From Planctomycetota bacterium (GTDB lineage: Bacteria > Planctomycetota > Brocadiia > SM23-32), in NCBI GenBank assembly GCA_018334735.1, contig JAGXLK010000137.1, forward strand, positions 1 through 6,504: a stretch of 6,504 bases of DNA. The letters are read 5' to 3'. Of this stretch, positions 5,434-6,504 are shown in pieces. The position numbers were made by a program, and so were the translations under genes. Below the pieces are notes generated by a model, which did no database searches, had not been told where the DNA came from, and saw only the letters and a list, made by a program, of their open reading frames with translations. The stretch's first letter is position 1; each line of letters starts with the position of its first letter.

Positions 5434-6504
5434 GTGAGGCACGTGTTTCGAATCCGTATTTGCATTCTTGTTTGTATGTTCCTGCTCGGGGGGGGTGTTT
5501 TATTGGCTCGTCTCGGGCAGATGCAAATTGCATGGCACGAGGAGTTTTCGCCCGAACAGCAGTTGCCCTCAACGCAGGGTCGCGCTCTGCCAACTGTCCG
5601 TGGGACAATTTACAGCGCAGATGGGGTTGAACTCGCCTATGACAGACCATGTTTCGATCTATCCGTCCACTATTCTGAACTGGAGAAAGAAGAATGGATT
5701 GACACGGTGGCCGGCATGATGGAAGTTAACCGGGGAAATTTGAGGAAACGGGCCCAATCTATCATCAAACGGGTCGAACGTATTTGGCGCCGGGTGAAGG
5801 AACATACCGGGTTAGAAAACCTTCGCATCGTTGAACAAGAGCAATACCACCCGGTCGTAAAAGATATCCCCGCTGATGTGGCGGCGGCCGTGAAGGCTTT
5901 TCCAGAACGGTTTCCGAAACTTAGTGTTATTTGTCGGGCAAAACGGGTGTACAGCGAGAAATCGCTGGCCCCGCAGATAGTCGGCCGGTGCGCCCCAATC
6001 TATGCCGAAAAATGGCGCGAGTTGAAAGCTGGTGGGAATATATGGACAACGGACATGCCGATTGCCAAAATCGGAAAACGGTATCGCCAGGACGATAGAA
6101 TTGGGGTGAGCGGGCTGGAAAAATTCTATGAATCCGTCCTGCGCGGCCGGCGCGGCTACGTCGAGAAAGAGATCTATTTCCGGCCCCTCACTGTGGAAAG
6201 AAGAGAAAATGAAATTCCCCCGGAACCGGGCTACAATATTCACCTTACCCTGCGGGCGGATTTCCAACAGATCGTTAATGATAGCCTTCGGTGGGCCTCT
6301 GAGCAACCTCAGCTTGCTTTCAAGAGCGGCGCGCTGGTAATGGTTGGAGTAAAAACGGGGGCCCTTCTCGCCGCAGGCACATATCCCAGTTACGATCGGG
6401 AACAGTACCGGAAACATTTTAAATCGCTTGTCCAGACCGAATTTAGTCCGCTGCTTTTTCGCCCGACCCAAAGCGCGATACCTACTGGTTCCGTCTACAA
6501 ACCT
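5434..6504 (+). CDS. Class B penicillin-binding protein, PBP2/FtsI type (3' end outside window)
   Basis: The frame opens after a TAG at 5428-5430 and continues to the last base, giving 357 residues from GTG 5434. GTG 5443 is an alternative start, with GTGAGG close before it; an internal ATG at 5476 would cut the membrane anchor. A short basic N-terminus and one hydrophobic segment (about 9-27) form a membrane anchor. RGTIYSADGVELA (56-68) is the hallmark that opens the non-catalytic dimerisation domain of these enzymes. DRIGVSGLEKFYESVLRG (221-238) and the following GYVEKE are the conserved 'GLE.YYd..LrG..G' segment. GALVMVGVKTGALLA (299-313) and YPSYD (317-321) open the transpeptidase domain. 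The active-site SxxK is Ser353-Val-Tyr-Lys356, just before the window edge. The enzyme crosslinks peptidoglycan in the periplasm. The DRIG-x-SGLEK form favours PBP2 (mrdA, elongation) over FtsI (division), but this is not decisive without the rest of the protein or the neighbouring genes. Confidence 0.88.
   Translation, partial: MRHVFRIRICILVCMFLLGGGVLLARLGQMQIAWHEEFSPEQQLPSTQGRALPTVRGTIYSADGVELAYDRPCFDLSVHYSELEKEEWIDTVAGMMEVNRGNLRKRAQSIIKRVERIWRRVKEHTGLENLRIVEQEQYHPVVKDIPADVAAAVKAFPERFPKLSVICRAKRVYSEKSLAPQIVGRCAPIYAEKWRELKAGGNIWTTDMPIAKIGKRYRQDDRIGVSGLEKFYESVLRGRRGYVEKEIYFRPLTVERRENEIPPEPGYNIHLTLRADFQQIVNDSLRWASEQPQLAFKSGALVMVGVKTGALLAAGTYPSYDREQYRKHFKSLVQTEFSPLLFRPTQSAIPTGSVYKP
5488..5495 (+). 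repeat. Run of eight G within the PBP membrane-anchor codons
   Basis: Eight consecutive G lie 54 bases after the proposed start and encode three glycines (residues 19-21) in the middle of the transmembrane segment. Gain or loss of one base would shift the frame of the whole enzyme. It is therefore a candidate slippage site, or a place where sequencing errors would be likely. The reading frame as given is intact through the tract. Confidence 0.6.

Noticed and set aside
5349..5719. Short + strand frames of 93 and 83 codons in the guaB-PBP gap and the PBP start
   Set aside because: They overlap the PBP membrane anchor and domain start in other frames and have no ribosome sites; the PBP frame explains the region.
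5812..6471. A 219-codon open frame on the minus strand opposite the penicillin-binding protein
   Set aside because: The opposite frame carries conserved PBP motifs throughout; this one is a shadow.

Overview
The window reads as ordinary bacterial chromosome. All supported genes lie on the + strand, and most have Shine-Dalgarno-like sequences. A class B penicillin-binding protein implies a peptidoglycan cell wall. Base composition is moderate, roughly low-to-mid 50s % GC by eye. The propeller and TMTC-type gene families recall environmental bacteria such as the Planctomycetes-Verrucomicrobia-Chlamydiae group, including Kiritimatiellota and Lentisphaerota. That placement is a weak inference; no rRNA or taxonomic marker is present.

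Layout: (1) 1-393 is the 3' end of a beta-propeller-like gene, followed 14 bases later by (2) 408-1658, a complete 416-residue protein with seven propeller-type repeats. The two probably share a transcript. (3) 1659-1898 is a 240-base intergenic region with three consecutive inverted repeats, then a good sigma70-type promoter whose 17-base spacer is almost exactly filled by a perfect 18-bp palindrome, a likely operator. (4) 1899-3764 encodes a 621-residue multi-spanning membrane protein with C-terminal TPR repeats, resembling the TMTC/GT-C glycosyltransferase-like family. (5) 3801-5312 encodes IMP dehydrogenase, 36 bases downstream and possibly co-transcribed. (6) 5313-5433 is a short gap with one modest hairpin. 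(7) 5434 to the window end is the N-terminal 357 residues of a PBP2/FtsI-type transpeptidase, cut one residue after the active-site SxxK motif.

The most notable observation is that the IMP dehydrogenase is of the animal/fungal type rather than the usual bacterial type. Its catalytic loop, flap and C-terminus match the human enzyme motif for motif, including the two residues linked to mycophenolic-acid sensitivity. The second is the palindrome-in-promoter arrangement before the TMTC-like gene, which suggests a dedicated regulator for that gene and perhaps for guaB. I found no mobile element, CRISPR array, tRNA, rRNA or new multi-gene defence-type system. GTP synthesis (IMPDH), a glycosyltransferase-like membrane protein and a cell-wall transpeptidase are all compatible with growth and envelope functions, but a shared pathway is not shown by the sequence.
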